Below are positions 47,190-56,165 of a stretch of DNA of 64,000 nt, one piece after another; position 1 is the first letter of the stretch, and every line of letters starts with the position of its first letter. Under the pieces are notes generated by a model that had not been told where the DNA came from, ran no database searches, and saw only the letters and a list, made by a program, of their open reading frames with translations. This DNA is from Pseudomonadota bacterium. GTDB lineage: Bacteria; Pseudomonadota; Alphaproteobacteria; Rhodospirillales; Magnetospirillaceae. A program made the translations under genes and the position numbers. Location of the stretch: positions 1 through 64,000 of the forward strand of contig JAJZUL010000006.1 in the NCBI GenBank assembly GCA_021848545.1. The letters run 5' to 3'.

Positions 47190-49675
47190 GTCACCACCCG
47201 TCTGCTCAAAACCCCGGGAATTTCCCGGCTCGCCAGATAGTCGGTCATCGCCGCGGCCGACATCGGCCGCGCCAACAGGAACCCCTGAACCCGGTCGCAG
47301 CCGCTGGCCACCATCAGGGCGAGCTGTTCCTCTGTCTCGATTCCCGGCGCCACCACCGCCATGCGCAAACCGCGGGCGATACCGACGATGGCGGTGACGA
47401 TCTCCGCATCCTCGGTGCTGGCGCTGGCGCTGCGCACGAAGGATTGGCTGATCTTCAACGCCGCCGGTGGACGGTGCCGCAAAAAGGCCAGGGAGGAATA
47501 GCCGGCGCCGAATTCATCGATGGCGACATGAACCCCCAACCGGGCCAGGCCATTGAAGACGGCGCCGGTGGCGATCACCCGGTCGACGGCGGTGCCCTCG
47601 GGGATTTCCAAAAGCAGCCGCTCCGGCGGCATGCCGGTTTCCCCCAGGACACGGCCGATCATCTCAAGAAAATTGGTCTGGCGCAGTTGCCGCCCCGACA
47701 GATTGACTTCCAGTTCCAGCCCCTCGAATCCCATGCCGTGCCAGACGTGGGTCTGGCGGCAGGCGGTTTCCAGCAGCCACTGGCCGATGGGCTGGATCAA
47801 CCCGTCCTCCTCCACCAGCGGCAGAAACTGGGAGGGCGCCAACAGGCCGACATCGGGATGGTTCCAGCGCAACAGCGCCTCGATGGACGCCACCCTGCCG
47901 GTGGCCAGATCGAAGACCGGCTGATAATGCACTTCGAATTCGCCCCGCGCCAAAGCGCCGTCCAGCGCCTCCTCCAGGGCCAGACGCTCGAACGCCTGGG
48001 CGTTGACCGTCTCGGAATGAAAGCGATAAGCGTTGCGCCCCTGCTGCTTGGCCCGGTACATGGCGGCGTCGGCCAGCCGGACCAGCGATTGCGAATCGGC
48101 GGCATCCATCGGATAGATCGACACGCCGATGGATGAACTGATCTTGACGACGTCGGAGCCGATGTGGAACGGCTCGCTCAGGATCTTGAGGACCTTATGA
48201 GCCACCAGGGCGGCGTCGCGGGGGTCCTCGACATCCTCCAGCATCACCGTGAATTCATCGCCCGACAGGCGGGCCACGGTGTCACCCTGGCGGATCGAAG
48301 CCGAAATCCGTTCGGCGACCTGTTGCAGCAGCCGGTCGCCGGCCAGATGGCCCAACGTGTCGTTGACCTCCTTGAAGCGGTCGAGATCGACGAACATCAC
48401 CGCCACCAGCCCGCGATTGCGATGGGCGCGGGCCAGGGCGCGGGACAGCCGTTCCTGGAACAGGTTGCGGTTGGGCAGCCGGGTCAGGGGATCGTGATTG
48501 GCGGCGTAGCTGAGACGCTCTTCGATCTGCTTGCGCGACGTGATGTCGCCCATCACCCCCACGTAATTGGTGACCTCGCCCTCGGCGTCGCGCACGGCGG
48601 CGATATTCTGCCAGCTGACGAAGGTCTCGCCGTTCTTGCGCCGGTCCCAGATTTCGCCCTGCCAGCGCCCCTGCGTCTCGATGGCGTGCCACATGCGGCC
48701 ATAGAAATCGCGCCCGTGCCGCCCCGACGCCAGAAAACCCGGCGTGCGCCCCAGCACCTCGTCGGCCTCGTAACCGGTGATGTCGCTGAAGGCCGGATTG
48801 ATGCGGATGATGCGCTGTTCGGAATCGGTGATGAACAGGCCCTCGCCGGTGCTTTCGAACACGGTCGCGGCCAGACGCATATCGTCTTCCAGACGTTTGC
48901 GTTCGGTCACGTCCTCCACCACCACCACGGCGAACCGCAAGGTGTCGGCATCGGTGTCGCGCACGGCGGTCACCGTCACCCGGCCCCAGGCGACGCCGCC
49001 CTCGCGCCCGACGAAGCGCGACAGCATCTGGAAATTGTCATGGGTGGCCGCCACCAGATCGCCGAACAGGGAATCGTGCCGCCCGATATCGTCCGCGTGC
49101 AACAGCGACGACAGCGCCGTCCCATTGACGTCCTCGGCCCCGTGGCCGACCATGGCGGCAAAGGCGCGGTTGGCCGCCATGATCCGGCCATCGGCCGCGA
49201 CCAGGATCACCCCCAGCCCGGCATTGGCGAAAACCGCGCGGAACTGGGCTTCGCTGCGCCGCAATTCCAACCCGACCCGCGACCGTTCGATGGCATAGCG
49301 CACGGACCGGCGCACCAGATCGCCATCGCCCTGTCCCTTGACCAGGAAATCCTGCGCCCCCCGGCGCAATGCCGCCAGCGCCACTTCGTGATCGTCATTG
49401 CCGGTCAGCACCACCACCGGCACGAAAGGCTGGGCGGCGCGCAATTTCTCCAAGGTGGCGACGCCGAAGGAATCGGGCAGGGACAGATCGAGCAGAACCG
49501 CGTCCACCGGGCGCGCGGCCAGGACATCCAGCGCGGCCGCCAGGGTTTCCGCCACGATGGCGACGAAACCATCGCCATCCTGTTCTTCGAGATACAAGCT
49601 GACCAGCCGGGCGTCGCCGGGATTGTCCTCGACGACCAGAACCGTCTTCGCCGGCTTGCCCCCCGGGGACGACAT
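47186..49675 (-). CDS. [17 protein letters not shown] signalling protein
   Basis: 829 residues. A receiver domain (phospho-acceptor Asp63 in VLLDLSLPD) is followed by two PAS domains (about 150-400), a GGDEF domain (SGDEF motif, with FVDLDRFKEVND) and an EAL domain. The cyclase looks active. The EAL half keeps EALLRW and VNLSGRQL but has IDEFGAGYSS instead of the usual DDFG, KISQSF instead of KIDRSF, and APGIET instead of AEGVET, so it is probably catalytically dead. Start 49675 follows GGAGGGAACG. It follows a response regulator gene by 32 bp. Confidence 0.92.
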   Translation of the reverse strand: MSSPGGKPAKTVLVVEDNPGDARLVSLYLEEQDGDGFVAIVAETLAAALDVLAARPVDAVLLDLSLPDSFGVATLEKLRAAQPFVPVVVLTGNDDHEVALAALRRGAQDFLVKGQGDGDLVRRSVRYAIERSRVGLELRRSEAQFRAVFANAGLGVILVAADGRIMAANRAFAAMVGHGAEDVNGTALSSLLHADDIGRHDSLFGDLVAATHDNFQMLSRFVGREGGVAWGRVTVTAVRDTDADTLRFAVVVVEDVTERKRLEDDMRLAATVFESTGEGLFITDSEQRIIRINPAFSDITGYEADEVLGRTPGFLASGRHGRDFYGRMWHAIETQGRWQGEIWDRRKNGETFVSWQNIAAVRDAEGEVTNYVGVMGDITSRKQIEERLSYAANHDPLTRLPNRNLFQERLSRALARAHRNRGLVAVMFVDLDRFKEVNDTLGHLAGDRLLQQVAERISASIRQGDTVARLSGDEFTVMLEDVEDPRDAALVAHKVLKILSEPFHIGSDVVKISSSIGVSIYPMDAADSQSLVRLADAAMYRAKQQGRNAYRFHSETVNAQAFERLALEEALDGALARGEFEVHYQPVFDLATGRVASIEALLRWNHPDVGLLAPSQFLPLVEEDGLIQPIGQWLLETACRQTHVWHGMGFEGLELEVNLSGRQLRQTNFLEMIGRVLGETGMPPERLLLEIPEGTAVDRVIATGAVFNGLARLGVHVAIDEFGAGYSSLAFLRHRPPAALKISQSFVRSASASTEDAEIVTAIVGIARGLRMAVVAPGIETEEQLALMVASGCDRVQGFLLARPMSAAAMTDYLASREIPGVLSRRVVT

Positions 49676-49707
49676 CGTTCCCTCCGTTCCGCCCGCCGCC
49701 CCCGTCT

Positions 49708-50154
49708 TCAATTGGGCGGCAGCGTGACGACCGAACACCAATATTCCTCGATCGCCCGCACCACGGCGATGAAGCGGTCCAGATCGACCGGCTTGGTGAT
49801 GTAGCAATTGGCGTGCAGATCGTAGCAGCGCAGCACGTCGGTTTCCGCCTGCGACGTGGTCAGCACCACCACCGGAATCCGGCACAGATCCGGGTCCGAT
49901 TTCATTTCGGCCAGAACCTCGCGCCCGTCCTTGCGGGGCAGATTGAGGTCGAGAAGAACCAGCTGCGGGCGCGGCGCCGACGCGAACCCCCCCTCGCGGC
50001 GCAGAAAACTCATGGCCTCGACCCCGTCCACCACCACCTTGAGGCGGCTGGACATCCGTCCCTCCTTGAGGGCTTCCTGAGCCAGACGGGCGTCGCCCGG
50101 ATTGTCCTCGACCAGCAGGATATCGAAGGCTTCGGCAGACTGATGCGCGCTCAC
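49708..50154 (-). CDS. Single-domain response regulator (Rcp1-like)
   Basis: 148-residue stand-alone receiver. The acidic pair is in VEDNPGD, phospho-acceptor Asp69 in [13 protein letters not shown], and the conserved Lys in YITKPVD. It matches the Rcp1/CheY-like class that partners bacteriophytochrome-type kinases. The GTG at 50154 is chosen because TGGGAGGG lies at the right distance; an ATG seven codons upstream has none. It is probably cotranscribed with the REC-PAS-GGDEF-EAL gene. Confidence 0.9.
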   Translation of the reverse strand: MSAHQSAEAFDILLVEDNPGDARLAQEALKEGRMSSRLKVVVDGVEAMSFLRREGGFASAPRPQLVLLDLNLPRKDGREVLAEMKSDPDLCRIPVVVLTTSQAETDVLRCYDLHANCYITKPVDLDRFIAVVRAIEEYWCSVVTLPPN

Positions 50155-50342
50155 GAGCGACCCTCCCAGATTCAAGGCATTGCGACTATAGTGTGCTTCC
50201 GCTCACGGGGAAAGCGGCCATGGGCCGGGCACCGCGCAAGGACCGCAAGAATGCCACCCCATACGAAAGACGGCGATTGCCTCCCCTCTTCAACAGGTAT
50301 TTAATATACATGAAAAGTAACCCCTTCCCGAGGGAGACGGAT

Positions 50343-50648
50343 ATGATCAAAACGGATTCCGACGGCTACCTGACCGACCCCGCCGATTGGAGCGAGGAGG
50401 TGGCGCGCGACATGGCCGAGCACGAAGGCATCGCGCTGACCGACGAGCATTGGGAAGCGCTGCGCTACATGCGGACCTATCTTGAGGAAAAGCAGGTCGC
50501 CCCCGACGCCCGCCATGTGATGAAACATCTGTCCGAGACGTTCGGCGCCGGGCGCAACCGCCTGTTCGAACTGTTCCCATACGGCTATGTTCAGCAGGCT
50601 TGCAAGATCGCCGGCATGCGCCGCCCCCGGGCCTGGAGCACCGGCTGA
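50343..50648 (+). CDS. DsrC/TusE-family protein with one C-terminal cysteine
   Basis: 101 residues matching the TusE/DsrC fold: DGYLTDPADWSEEVARDMAE, LTDEHWEALRYMR, and C-terminal ACKIAGMRRPRAW. DsrC carries sulfur on a penultimate Cys and uses a second Cys eleven residues before it. Here the upstream cysteine (Cys87) is kept and the terminal one is replaced by Trp98. It therefore cannot work as a normal DsrC or TusE sulfur carrier. The start at 50343 has GAGGGAGA upstream. A related gene follows 19 bp later. Confidence 0.85.
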   Translation: MIKTDSDGYLTDPADWSEEVARDMAEHEGIALTDEHWEALRYMRTYLEEKQVAPDARHVMKHLSETFGAGRNRLFELFPYGYVQQACKIAGMRRPRAWSTG

Positions 50649-50667
50649 CATCAACGGAGAAGACCCT

Positions 50668-51096
50668 GTGGACGTGACGGACGGGATGTATGGGGCGGAT
50701 GGGATGGAAACCGGAGAGGATTTGGCCTGGACCCGGCCGGTCCACCCCGCCCATATCCGCACCATCGAGGTCGCGGGTAGAAAAATCGCCACCGATGCCG
50801 AGGGCTATCTGGTCGATCGCGCCGATTGGAGCGAGGATTTCGCCCGCGCCCTGGCCGCCCGGGAAGGCGTGACCCTGACCGACGAACATTGGCAGGTGAT
50901 CGCCTTCATCCGCGCCACCATGAAAGCCAAGGGCCGTCACCCGTCCGTCCGCCAGATGATCCGCCATTTCGCCAAGGTGTGGGGACCGGAACGGGGCAAC
51001 AGCGCCCACCTCCACGATCTGTTCATCACCGGCGGCGGACCGCAGAAACAAGGCAACCGCCTGGCCGGCGCCCCGCGCATGCCGTCGGAGGGGTAA
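50668..51096 (+). CDS. DsrC/TusE-family protein without cysteines
   Basis: 142 residues. After a ~35-residue extension, the family segments appear: DAEGYLVDRADWSEDFARAL, LTDEHWQVIAFIR and GGGPQKQGNRLAGAPRMPSEG. No cysteine occurs in the whole protein; Asn stands where the upstream DsrC cysteine should be. A GTG start at 50668 with CGGAG upstream is preferred, and ATG 50689 is possible. Pairing with the preceding gene suggests a regulatory or scaffolding role. Confidence 0.82.
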   Translation: MDVTDGMYGADGMETGEDLAWTRPVHPAHIRTIEVAGRKIATDAEGYLVDRADWSEDFARALAAREGVTLTDEHWQVIAFIRATMKAKGRHPSVRQMIRHFAKVWGPERGNSAHLHDLFITGGGPQKQGNRLAGAPRMPSEG

Positions 51097-51133
51097 GGTT
51101 AACAGGGTTAAGCGGGCTTGTCGCTCTGCCCGC

Positions 51134-51153
51134 GCGGGGGCTTCCGCCCCCGC
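51134..51153. terminator. Hairpin between convergent DsrC-like and FAD-oxidase genes
   Basis: Perfect arms GCGGGGGC and GCCCCCGC with a 4-base loop, abutting the stop codon of the leftward gene. Without a T-run, its efficiency is uncertain. Confidence 0.5.
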
Positions 51154-52836
51154 TCAGCCCTCGCGCAAATCCGCCGGCGCTCTGAACGTGAAATTGGCCG
51201 GCGCGGCGGCGATGGCGGCGCGGGCGCGTTCGAAACGGGTTTTCAAGGCGTCGGGCAGGCGGGCGAAACCGCCGCCGGCCCTGGCGATCTCCACCAAAGA
51301 CGGGATTCCCTTTTCGCCGCCGGTGACGGAAATGCCCTCGTGCTCGGCGGCATGGAGCAGATCGCGGATCAAGGCGCGCTTGCAGGCCGCCACCGCCTGC
51401 CTGGCCCCGGCCAGCGCCGCTTCCTGGCCGGCATCGGCGAACAGGGTCACCCGATGGTGGGGATCGATGCCGTGGGGCGACAGGTGGCCATAGGCGGACA
51501 GATCCACATCCACCGCGCCCTTCAGTTCGCCGGCCAGGGCGCGGATGGCGTCGCGGTAGTCGGAATAGGCGGACAGAATGGTGGCGATGGCGCCGCTGTC
51601 GGCCGGCGCCTGCACATTGATGTCGGTCGAGGTGGTCCAGGGCTTGAGCCGGCCTTCGGGCCGGACCCGGGCGCGGGTGCGGGCGAGATCGGGGGCGCCT
51701 TCGCGGATGGCGTGGAAAATCTCCATCTCGGTCCCCGACGAAAAGCCGACGCCGAATTCGATCATCACCCCGCCGATGGTTTCGGTTTCCGGGTCCATCA
51801 GGCTGAACAGCACGTCGTCCACCGATTGCTCGGACCAGCCGGTGACGCAGGCCAGCATGTCGGCGCCGGCATATTCGCACGATTGCAGCAGCCCCTGCGC
51901 CTTTGAGCGTGCCGGATCGGCGGCGTGGGCGACGAAGGAATCGAGGGAATCGCGGCTGACCAGTTCGATGCCGTTCAGCACCGTCTCGCCATTGCCCAAC
52001 CGCCCCCCCGCGCCGGGCAGATTGACGCGGGTCCAGGGTTCCAGGCTGCTGAGCAGACCGGCCAGGGCGTCGATGTCGGTGCCCTGGACCGGCAGCACCA
52101 GACCGAATTCGTTGGGGGGCACCCGGTAGAAGCGGAACAGGGCCGCCGTCACCATGCCGGTCCAGCCCTGCATGCCCTCGACCAGATCGAGATCGGAGCC
52201 GGTCAGCAGACGGGGCGCCCCGCCATCGGCCAGCACCGCGCCTTCCAGGGTCGCCGAGGGCCGCAGGCGCAGCGGCCCCATGCCGCCGGTGGCGACCACG
52301 CCGCCGACATAGGCCGAGCCGATGCTGGTGAGATCGATCAGAACCCGGGCGTCGTCGCCCACGGCGGCGGCCAGGGCGGCATTGACCTGGGCAAAGGTCA
52401 GGCCGGCGCCGGCGGCCACCATTCCCTTGACCGCATCGATGGACACCTGGTGGCTTTTCAACGCTTCGACAGGGACCGTCCCGTCCACCAGCTCGGCCTC
52501 GGCGGCGCCGCGCGGGCGGATCGCCACCACCCCGGCGAAGGCGGCCGTGGAATCGGCATCGTAATCGAACGAGCCGATGGCGCTGGTCAGGCCGCCGGCC
52601 GGCATCACCGCGTAATTCTGGCGCACGGCTTCGGCCACCCCATGAGCGACGTCGCCGGTGACCAGCAGCAGCGCATCGAGCGCGCGGCCGCCATCGTCGA
52701 CCAGATCGGCGCGGGCGAGGGTGGAAAAATCGATGGGAGGCGCGGAATCCGAATTCATGGGTCCGGCAGAAGGACGAGCGGGCTGGGAAACGGAAGGCAG
52801 GACAATACCATCAACCCCGCCAAGGGCAAACATCAT
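51154..52836 (-). CDS. FAD-binding oxidase (GlcD/FAD_binding_4 family)
   Basis: 560 residues. A PCMH-type FAD domain (about 60-260) shows PAGGLTSAIGS, DLTSIGSAYVGGVVATGG and LLTGSDLDLVEGMQGW. The C-terminal part ends with a typical substrate-side segment GHLSPHGIDPHHRV. It probably oxidises a 2-hydroxy acid, but I cannot name the substrate. The start is uncertain: ATG 52836 has GAGAG at proper distance, while homology begins nearer ATG 52758. Confidence 0.8.
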   Translation of the reverse strand: MMFALGGVDGIVLPSVSQPARPSAGPMNSDSAPPIDFSTLARADLVDDGGRALDALLLVTGDVAHGVAEAVRQNYAVMPAGGLTSAIGSFDYDADSTAAFAGVVAIRPRGAAEAELVDGTVPVEALKSHQVSIDAVKGMVAAGAGLTFAQVNAALAAAVGDDARVLIDLTSIGSAYVGGVVATGGMGPLRLRPSATLEGAVLADGGAPRLLTGSDLDLVEGMQGWTGMVTAALFRFYRVPPNEFGLVLPVQGTDIDALAGLLSSLEPWTRVNLPGAGGRLGNGETVLNGIELVSRDSLDSFVAHAADPARSKAQGLLQSCEYAGADMLACVTGWSEQSVDDVLFSLMDPETETIGGVMIEFGVGFSSGTEMEIFHAIREGAPDLARTRARVRPEGRLKPWTTSTDINVQAPADSGAIATILSAYSDYRDAIRALAGELKGAVDVDLSAYGHLSPHGIDPHHRVTLFADAGQEAALAGARQAVAACKRALIRDLLHAAEHEGISVTGGEKGIPSLVEIARAGGGFARLPDALKTRFERARAAIAAAPANFTFRAPADLREG

Positions 52837-52848
52837 CACGCGGCTCTC

Positions 52849-54135
52849 TCAAGTCAACAGCCGTTCCAGCAGATGGAGCGCCAGTCCCACCAGACCGCCG
52901 ACCAGGGTGCCGTTGATGCGGATGAATTGGAGATCGCGGCCCACCTGAAGCTCCAGCCGCGCCACCAGGGTCGGCGTATCCCAGCGTTCCACCACCTTGG
53001 TGATGAAGGCGCCGATTTCGCCGCGACGGGGCAGAATATAACGCTCGGCCACGTCGCGCAGGCGGGAATCGATGGCCGCCTGCAAGGCTTCGTCGGCCTC
53101 GATCCGCCGTCCCAGGGCGGCCAGGGCGCCGGCCAGATTCTGGCGCAAGGCGCCGCTTTCCACCGCGTCCGCCAGCACCCGCTCCAGCCCCGCCCCCAGG
53201 GAATCGAACCAGGCGCGAAGCTGGGGATCGGCCAGCATTTCGGCCTTGATCGCCTCGCCCCGGGCCAGCAGCTCGGGATCGGCGGCAAGCCGCCCGATCA
53301 ACGCATCCACCCGTTCCCGAAAGGACGCCCGCCAGGGGTGGTCGGGGGAATCGAGATCGCGCAACAGATCGCGCAGACCGTCGATGGCCCGGTCGGCCAC
53401 CTTTTCGTCCACCCAGCGCGGCAGCCAACGCCAGCTTCGTTCCGACACGCCGGCGCGGACCGTATCCTCGTTGCGGTCGAGCAGCGAGCGCAACACCGCC
53501 AGACCGCCGTCGAACAACGCCCGGCCGCGATCGCCCCGGGCCGCGAAGGCCAGCACGCGGGCCGCCAGCGGCGCCGCCGCCACCTGGGCCAATGCGCGAA
53601 CGGCCAGGGCGCCGGCCGCCGCCCCGATTCTGCCGCGGGCCGTTTCCAACACGGCCGGCACCATCGCCGCCAGCCGGTCGGCGGCCAGGGCGGCATTGCG
53701 CTCGCGCGCCAGCCAGCGCCCCAGATGATGGGCCACCGCCATCGCCCGCAGCCGTTCCGACACCACGTCCGGCGTCAGCACCGTATCGCCGACGAAGGCC
53801 CCCAGCGAGCGGCCGATGCGGTCGCGGTTGCGGGGCACGATGGCGGTGTGGGGAATGGGCAAACCCAAAGGATGGCGGAACAGGGCCGACACCGCGAACC
53901 AATCGGCGCAGGCGCCCACCAGGGCGGCCTCGGCGAAAGCCTGGACATAGCCCAAGGCCGGCGCCAGATCCGGCCAACGGCCGCGCGCGAAGATGGCCCC
54001 GGCCAGCAAAACCGCCATCGCCGCCAGCAGACCGCCGGCCACCAGCCGCATGCGGGTCAAGGCCCGGCGCCGGATGTCGTCGGAAAGCGGGATCATTTCC
54101 CCCCCGTTCTTGGATTTTCCGGGTGACGGCGCCAT
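52849..54135 (-). CDS. DUF445 family membrane protein
   Basis: 428 residues. It has an N-terminal transmembrane helix (LVAGGLLAAMAVLLAGAIF), then the conserved AEAALVGACADWFAVSALFRHPLGLPIPHTAI, a long alpha-helical body and a second hydrophobic end with GTLVGGLVGLALHLL. This is the DUF445 (YjiN-like) family of unknown function. It ends 12 bp before the FAD oxidase start on the same strand. Confidence 0.9.
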   Translation of the reverse strand: MAPSPGKSKNGGEMIPLSDDIRRRALTRMRLVAGGLLAAMAVLLAGAIFARGRWPDLAPALGYVQAFAEAALVGACADWFAVSALFRHPLGLPIPHTAIVPRNRDRIGRSLGAFVGDTVLTPDVVSERLRAMAVAHHLGRWLARERNAALAADRLAAMVPAVLETARGRIGAAAGALAVRALAQVAAAPLAARVLAFAARGDRGRALFDGGLAVLRSLLDRNEDTVRAGVSERSWRWLPRWVDEKVADRAIDGLRDLLRDLDSPDHPWRASFRERVDALIGRLAADPELLARGEAIKAEMLADPQLRAWFDSLGAGLERVLADAVESGALRQNLAGALAALGRRIEADEALQAAIDSRLRDVAERYILPRRGEIGAFITKVVERWDTPTLVARLELQVGRDLQFIRINGTLVGGLVGLALHLLERLLT

Positions 54136-54176
54136 GTCATCCTTAGTCTTTCCGCCACCATCACGGCCCCGCTCCG

Positions 54177-55358
54177 ATGTCTTCCACCGATGCCCCCGCG
54201 CCCACGGCCACGATCCTGTCCGGCATCGGCGAAATCGCCGCCGCCGATTGGGATTTGTGCGCCGGAACCGGCAATCCCTTCATCCGCCACGCCTTTCTCG
54301 ACGCCCTGGAACGATCGGGCTCGGCCACCGCCGAAACCGGCTGGCTGCCGCGCCACGTGGTGGTCCGGGACGGCGGCGGCCGGGTGGTGGCCTGCGCCCC
54401 ACTTTACGCCAAATCCCATTCCTACGGCGAATACGTGTTCGATTGGGGCTGGGCCGACGCCTATCGCCGGGCCGGCGGCGCCTATTATCCCAAGCTGCAA
54501 TGCGCCGTCCCCTTCACGCCGGTGACCGGGCCGCGGCTGCTGGTGCGCCCCGATCTGACCGAGGCCGAAACCATTGCGGCCACCGACGCCCTGGCCGGCG
54601 CCCTGACCCTGGTCGCCGACCGGCTGGACGTCTCGTCCCTGCATGTGACCTTCGCCCGCGAGGCCGAAATCGAGCGCCTGGGACAGGCGGGCTTTCTGAC
54701 CCGCATGGGCTATCAGTACCATTGGGAAAATCGCGGCTACGCCGCCTTCGCCGATTTTCTGGCCGATCTGTCGTCGCGCAAACGCAAACAGATCCGCAAG
54801 GAACGCGATCAGGTCGGCGCCTGCGGCCTGCGCCTCGCCACGTTGCGGGGCGCCGGGATCACGTCCGAGCATTGGGACCAGTTCCACCGCCTGTACCGGG
54901 CCACGGTCGATCGCAAATGGGGCGACGCCTATCTGAAGCGCGATTTCTTCGAGGCCTTGTCGGCCTCGCCGCTGGGCGGGGACGCGGTGCTGGTGGCCGC
55001 CTTCGACGGGCCGAACATGGTGGCCGGCGCCTTCAACATGCTGGGGCCGGACACCCTGTTCGGCCGCAATTGGGGCGGATCGGTGGATGTGCCGTTCCTG
55101 CATTTCGAGATCTGCTATTACCGCGCCATCGATCTGGCCATCGAACTGGGGCTGGCGCGGGTCGAGGCCGGCGCCCAGGGCGATCACAAGCTGGGCCGGG
55201 GCTATCTGCCCACCCCCACCTGGTCGGCGCACCGCATCAAGGATGCCGGTCTGGAACGCGCCGTCGCCCGCTTTCTCGCCGACGAGCGCCGGGCGGTCGC
55301 GGCCGATATCGCCGAGCTTGCCGAGGCCGGCCCGTTCCGCAAGGATAACGGAAATTAA
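54177..55358 (+). CDS. GNAT-fold protein of COG3146 (FemAB-like)
   Basis: 393 residues of the family annotated as putative peptidoglycan or acyl-transfer GNAT proteins. Diagnostic segments are NPFIRHAFLDALE, YGEYVFDWGWADAY, KLQCAVPFTPVTGPR, RKRKQIRKER and YCY-type CYYRAIDLAIELG, with VEAGAQGDHKLGRGY near the end. The activity is not established. It is divergent from the DUF445 gene. Confidence 0.85.
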   Translation: MSSTDAPAPTATILSGIGEIAAADWDLCAGTGNPFIRHAFLDALERSGSATAETGWLPRHVVVRDGGGRVVACAPLYAKSHSYGEYVFDWGWADAYRRAGGAYYPKLQCAVPFTPVTGPRLLVRPDLTEAETIAATDALAGALTLVADRLDVSSLHVTFAREAEIERLGQAGFLTRMGYQYHWENRGYAAFADFLADLSSRKRKQIRKERDQVGACGLRLATLRGAGITSEHWDQFHRLYRATVDRKWGDAYLKRDFFEALSASPLGGDAVLVAAFDGPNMVAGAFNMLGPDTLFGRNWGGSVDVPFLHFEICYYRAIDLAIELGLARVEAGAQGDHKLGRGYLPTPTWSAHRIKDAGLERAVARFLADERRAVAADIAELAEAGPFRKDNGN

Positions 55359-55484
55359 TCCGAATTTCACACGCACCCGCCGATTTGACCGCATCGAGGC
55401 CCGCCGCCGCCGCCGTGCCGCCCCTTGACGGCGGCACGGCGGCGGCCTATGACCGTAAAATCAATGTGGCATCGGGAGCAGATC

Positions 55485-56165
55485 ATGGGTCCTCTTAACG
55501 AGGCGGCCGGACCGGCGACGGTCGGATCGAACAATCGCCCCTTCACGCCGTCCTTGTTGCTGGGACTGGCCTTGCGGCCGGTGCCGCTGGCGCTGATCCA
55601 GCCGGCGCTGGACGCCCTGGTGGCCGCCGTGCGACGGCGTCATCCCGATCTGCTGGAACGGGTTTCCGCCTACGCCGATTCCGGCATCTGCATCGACCCC
55701 ACCGACCTTCCCTTCGTGCTGCTGCTGACCCTGGACCCGGCCCGGCCGCGCCTGACGGCACGCCGCGCGCTGGAGCCGGGCGAGGCGTCGGCCACCATCC
55801 GCGGTTCGCTGGACGCGCTGATCGCCCTGACCGACGGCAAGGTGGACGGCGACGCCCTGTTCTTCACCCGCAAGCTGATCATCGAAGGCGACACCGAAAT
55901 CGTGGTGGCGCTCCGGAACGCCATCGACGGCGCCGATATCGATCTGACCGAGGATCTGGCCGCGACCTGCGGCCCCCTGGCCGGCCCGGTCCGCTCGCTG
56001 ATCCGCGTCGCCGCCGGAGTGATCGGGCGGCTGGGCCAGGACATGGAAGCGGTGCGGGCGACGGTGATCGCCCCCGCTTTGGCGCGCGCCGAAATGCAAT
56101 CGGCCCGCATCGCCGCGGTGGAACGCGACGTCGCCCGGCTGCGCCGGACGGGGAGCGGCCGATGA
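55485..56165 (+). CDS. ubiT: UbiT, SCP2-domain accessory factor of O2-independent ubiquinone synthesis
   Basis: 226 residues. A hydrophobic sterol-carrier (SCP2)-like domain covers about 20-150, with DLPFVLLLTLDPARPRLTARR and GSLDALIALTDGKVDGDALFF. UbiT binds ubiquinone intermediates for the anaerobic hydroxylation pathway. The start at ATG 55485 has CGGGAG at good distance; an in-frame ATG at 55449 is possible. It overlaps ubiU by 4 bp. Confidence 0.9.
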   Translation: MGPLNEAAGPATVGSNNRPFTPSLLLGLALRPVPLALIQPALDALVAAVRRRHPDLLERVSAYADSGICIDPTDLPFVLLLTLDPARPRLTARRALEPGEASATIRGSLDALIALTDGKVDGDALFFTRKLIIEGDTEIVVALRNAIDGADIDLTEDLAATCGPLAGPVRSLIRVAAGVIGRLGQDMEAVRATVIAPALARAEMQSARIAAVERDVARLRRTGSGR

